6,316 nt of DNA from an uncultured Fusobacterium sp. (GTDB lineage: Bacteria; Fusobacteriota; Fusobacteriia; Fusobacteriales; Fusobacteriaceae): NCBI GenBank assembly GCA_900545035.1, contig UQXM01000108.1:1-6316 (forward strand), in the 5' to 3' direction. The position numbers and the translations under genes are program-made. Positions 5,998-6,316 of this stretch are shown piece by piece (within the stretch, counting starts at the first letter, position 1; each line of letters starts with the position of its first letter). The notes under the pieces were generated by a model, which was not told where the DNA came from, ran no database searches, and saw nothing but the letters and a program-made list of their open reading frames with translations.

Positions 5998-6026
5998 TTG
6001 ACAGAAAATGATATATGTGGTATTAT
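5998..6026 (+). promoter_or_regulatory. Strong sigma-70-type promoter of the tRNA cluster
   Basis: A perfect TTGACA (-35, 5998-6003), a 17-nt spacer and TATTAT (-10, 6021-6026, 5 of 6). This is the best promoter in the window. Transcription should start near 6033, about 45 nt before the first mature tRNA. Its strength and the A/T tracts upstream fit a stable-RNA operon. Confidence 0.85.
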
Positions 6027-6046
6027 TACTCTTGTCTTGAGAAAAC

Positions 6047-6072
6047 GGACTTAAAAAAGTTCTGCGAAACTT
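6047..6072 (+). other. tRNA transcript leader with small hairpin and anticodon-loop-like 10-mer
   Basis: Between the predicted start of transcription and tRNA-Leu there is a 5-bp hairpin (AAGTT 6057-6061, AACTT 6068-6072, loop CTGCGA). Just before it GGACTTAAAA (6047-6056) repeats exactly the anticodon-arm sequence of the downstream tRNA-Leu (6107-6116). The leader must be removed by RNase P at 6078. A function for the repeat is not established; chance is possible in AT-rich sequence. Confidence 0.3.
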
Positions 6073-6077
6073 AAGAA

Positions 6078-6165
6078 GCCTGGATGGCGGAATAGGTAGA
6101 CGCACGGGACTTAAAATCCCGTGGTACTTAGTACCGTGCCGGTTCGATTCCGGCTCTAGGCACCA
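6078..6165 (+). tRNA. tRNA-Leu (anticodon UAA)
   Basis: An 88-nt class II tRNA with encoded CCA. The acceptor GCCTGGA pairs with TCTAGGC (one G-U). The anticodon stem CGGGA/TCCCG encloses loop CTTAAAA with TAA at 6112-6114, reading UUA and UUG. The long variable arm GGTAC-TTA-GTACC and the T arm GCCGG/CCGGC around TTCGATT are typical of leucine tRNA. UUA is a heavily used codon class in such an AT-rich genome. First gene of the tRNA unit, 6 nt before tRNA-fMet. Confidence 0.97.
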
Positions 6166-6171
6166 TAATGT

Positions 6172-6248
<77 letters not shown>

Positions 6249-6265
6249 AAAATTTAATAATATAT

Positions 6266-6316
<51 letters not shown>

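Overview
The window is AT-rich, with A- and T-ending codons favoured throughout. It carries a compact molybdenum cofactor operon, a two-repeat integral membrane protein of the DUF1576 type, a small GIY-YIG protein and the start of a tRNA cluster. The codon bias, the gene families and the tRNA style suggest a low-GC anaerobe, most likely of the Fusobacterium type, with clostridia as the alternative. No species-diagnostic marker is present, so this is an inference.

Region 1 (1-3998, all + strand) reads as one transcription unit. It begins upstream of the window, because an XdhC/CoxI-family gene is already ending at base 123. The order is xdhC-type tail, MOSC-domain protein, MoeA-like molybdopterin-binding protein with a four-cysteine tail, moaC, modA, modB, mogA. 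Gaps are 45 bp at most and two gene pairs overlap. ModA and ModB bring in molybdate or tungstate. MoaC acts at the first step of pterin synthesis and MogA adenylylates molybdopterin. The MOSC and MoeA-like proteins are probable late or sulfur/metal handling factors, and XdhC proteins mature molybdenum hydroxylases. The set points to supply of a xanthine-dehydrogenase-type or selenium-dependent molybdenum hydroxylase whose structural genes would lie outside the window. Missing from the run are moaA, a canonical moeA and, notably, the ABC ATPase modC. The operon ends at a strong hairpin-plus-T terminator at 4046-4075.

Region 2 (4133-5473, - strand) is a polytopic membrane protein of unknown function built from two homologous halves. 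It converges on the molybdenum operon and may share the terminator. Its probable start is a TTG preceded by a perfect AGGAGG rather than the upstream ATG.

Region 3 (5474-5594) is a short divergent control region. Candidate promoters on the two strands have overlapping -35 elements beside a 10-bp palindrome and a 7-bp direct repeat. It serves the DUF1576 gene leftward and the GIY-YIG gene (5595-5933) rightward.

Region 4 (5934-6316) is a stable-RNA unit: A/T tracts, a near-consensus promoter at 5998-6026, a short leader, then tRNA-Leu(UAA), initiator tRNA-fMet(CAU) and the 5' part of tRNA-Gly(UCC), cut by the window end.

I see no CRISPR array, insertion sequence or phage gene. The most unusual items are the duplicated membrane protein, the Cys-tailed MoeA-like protein, the modC-less modAB pair and the U1/C72 end of the initiator tRNA.
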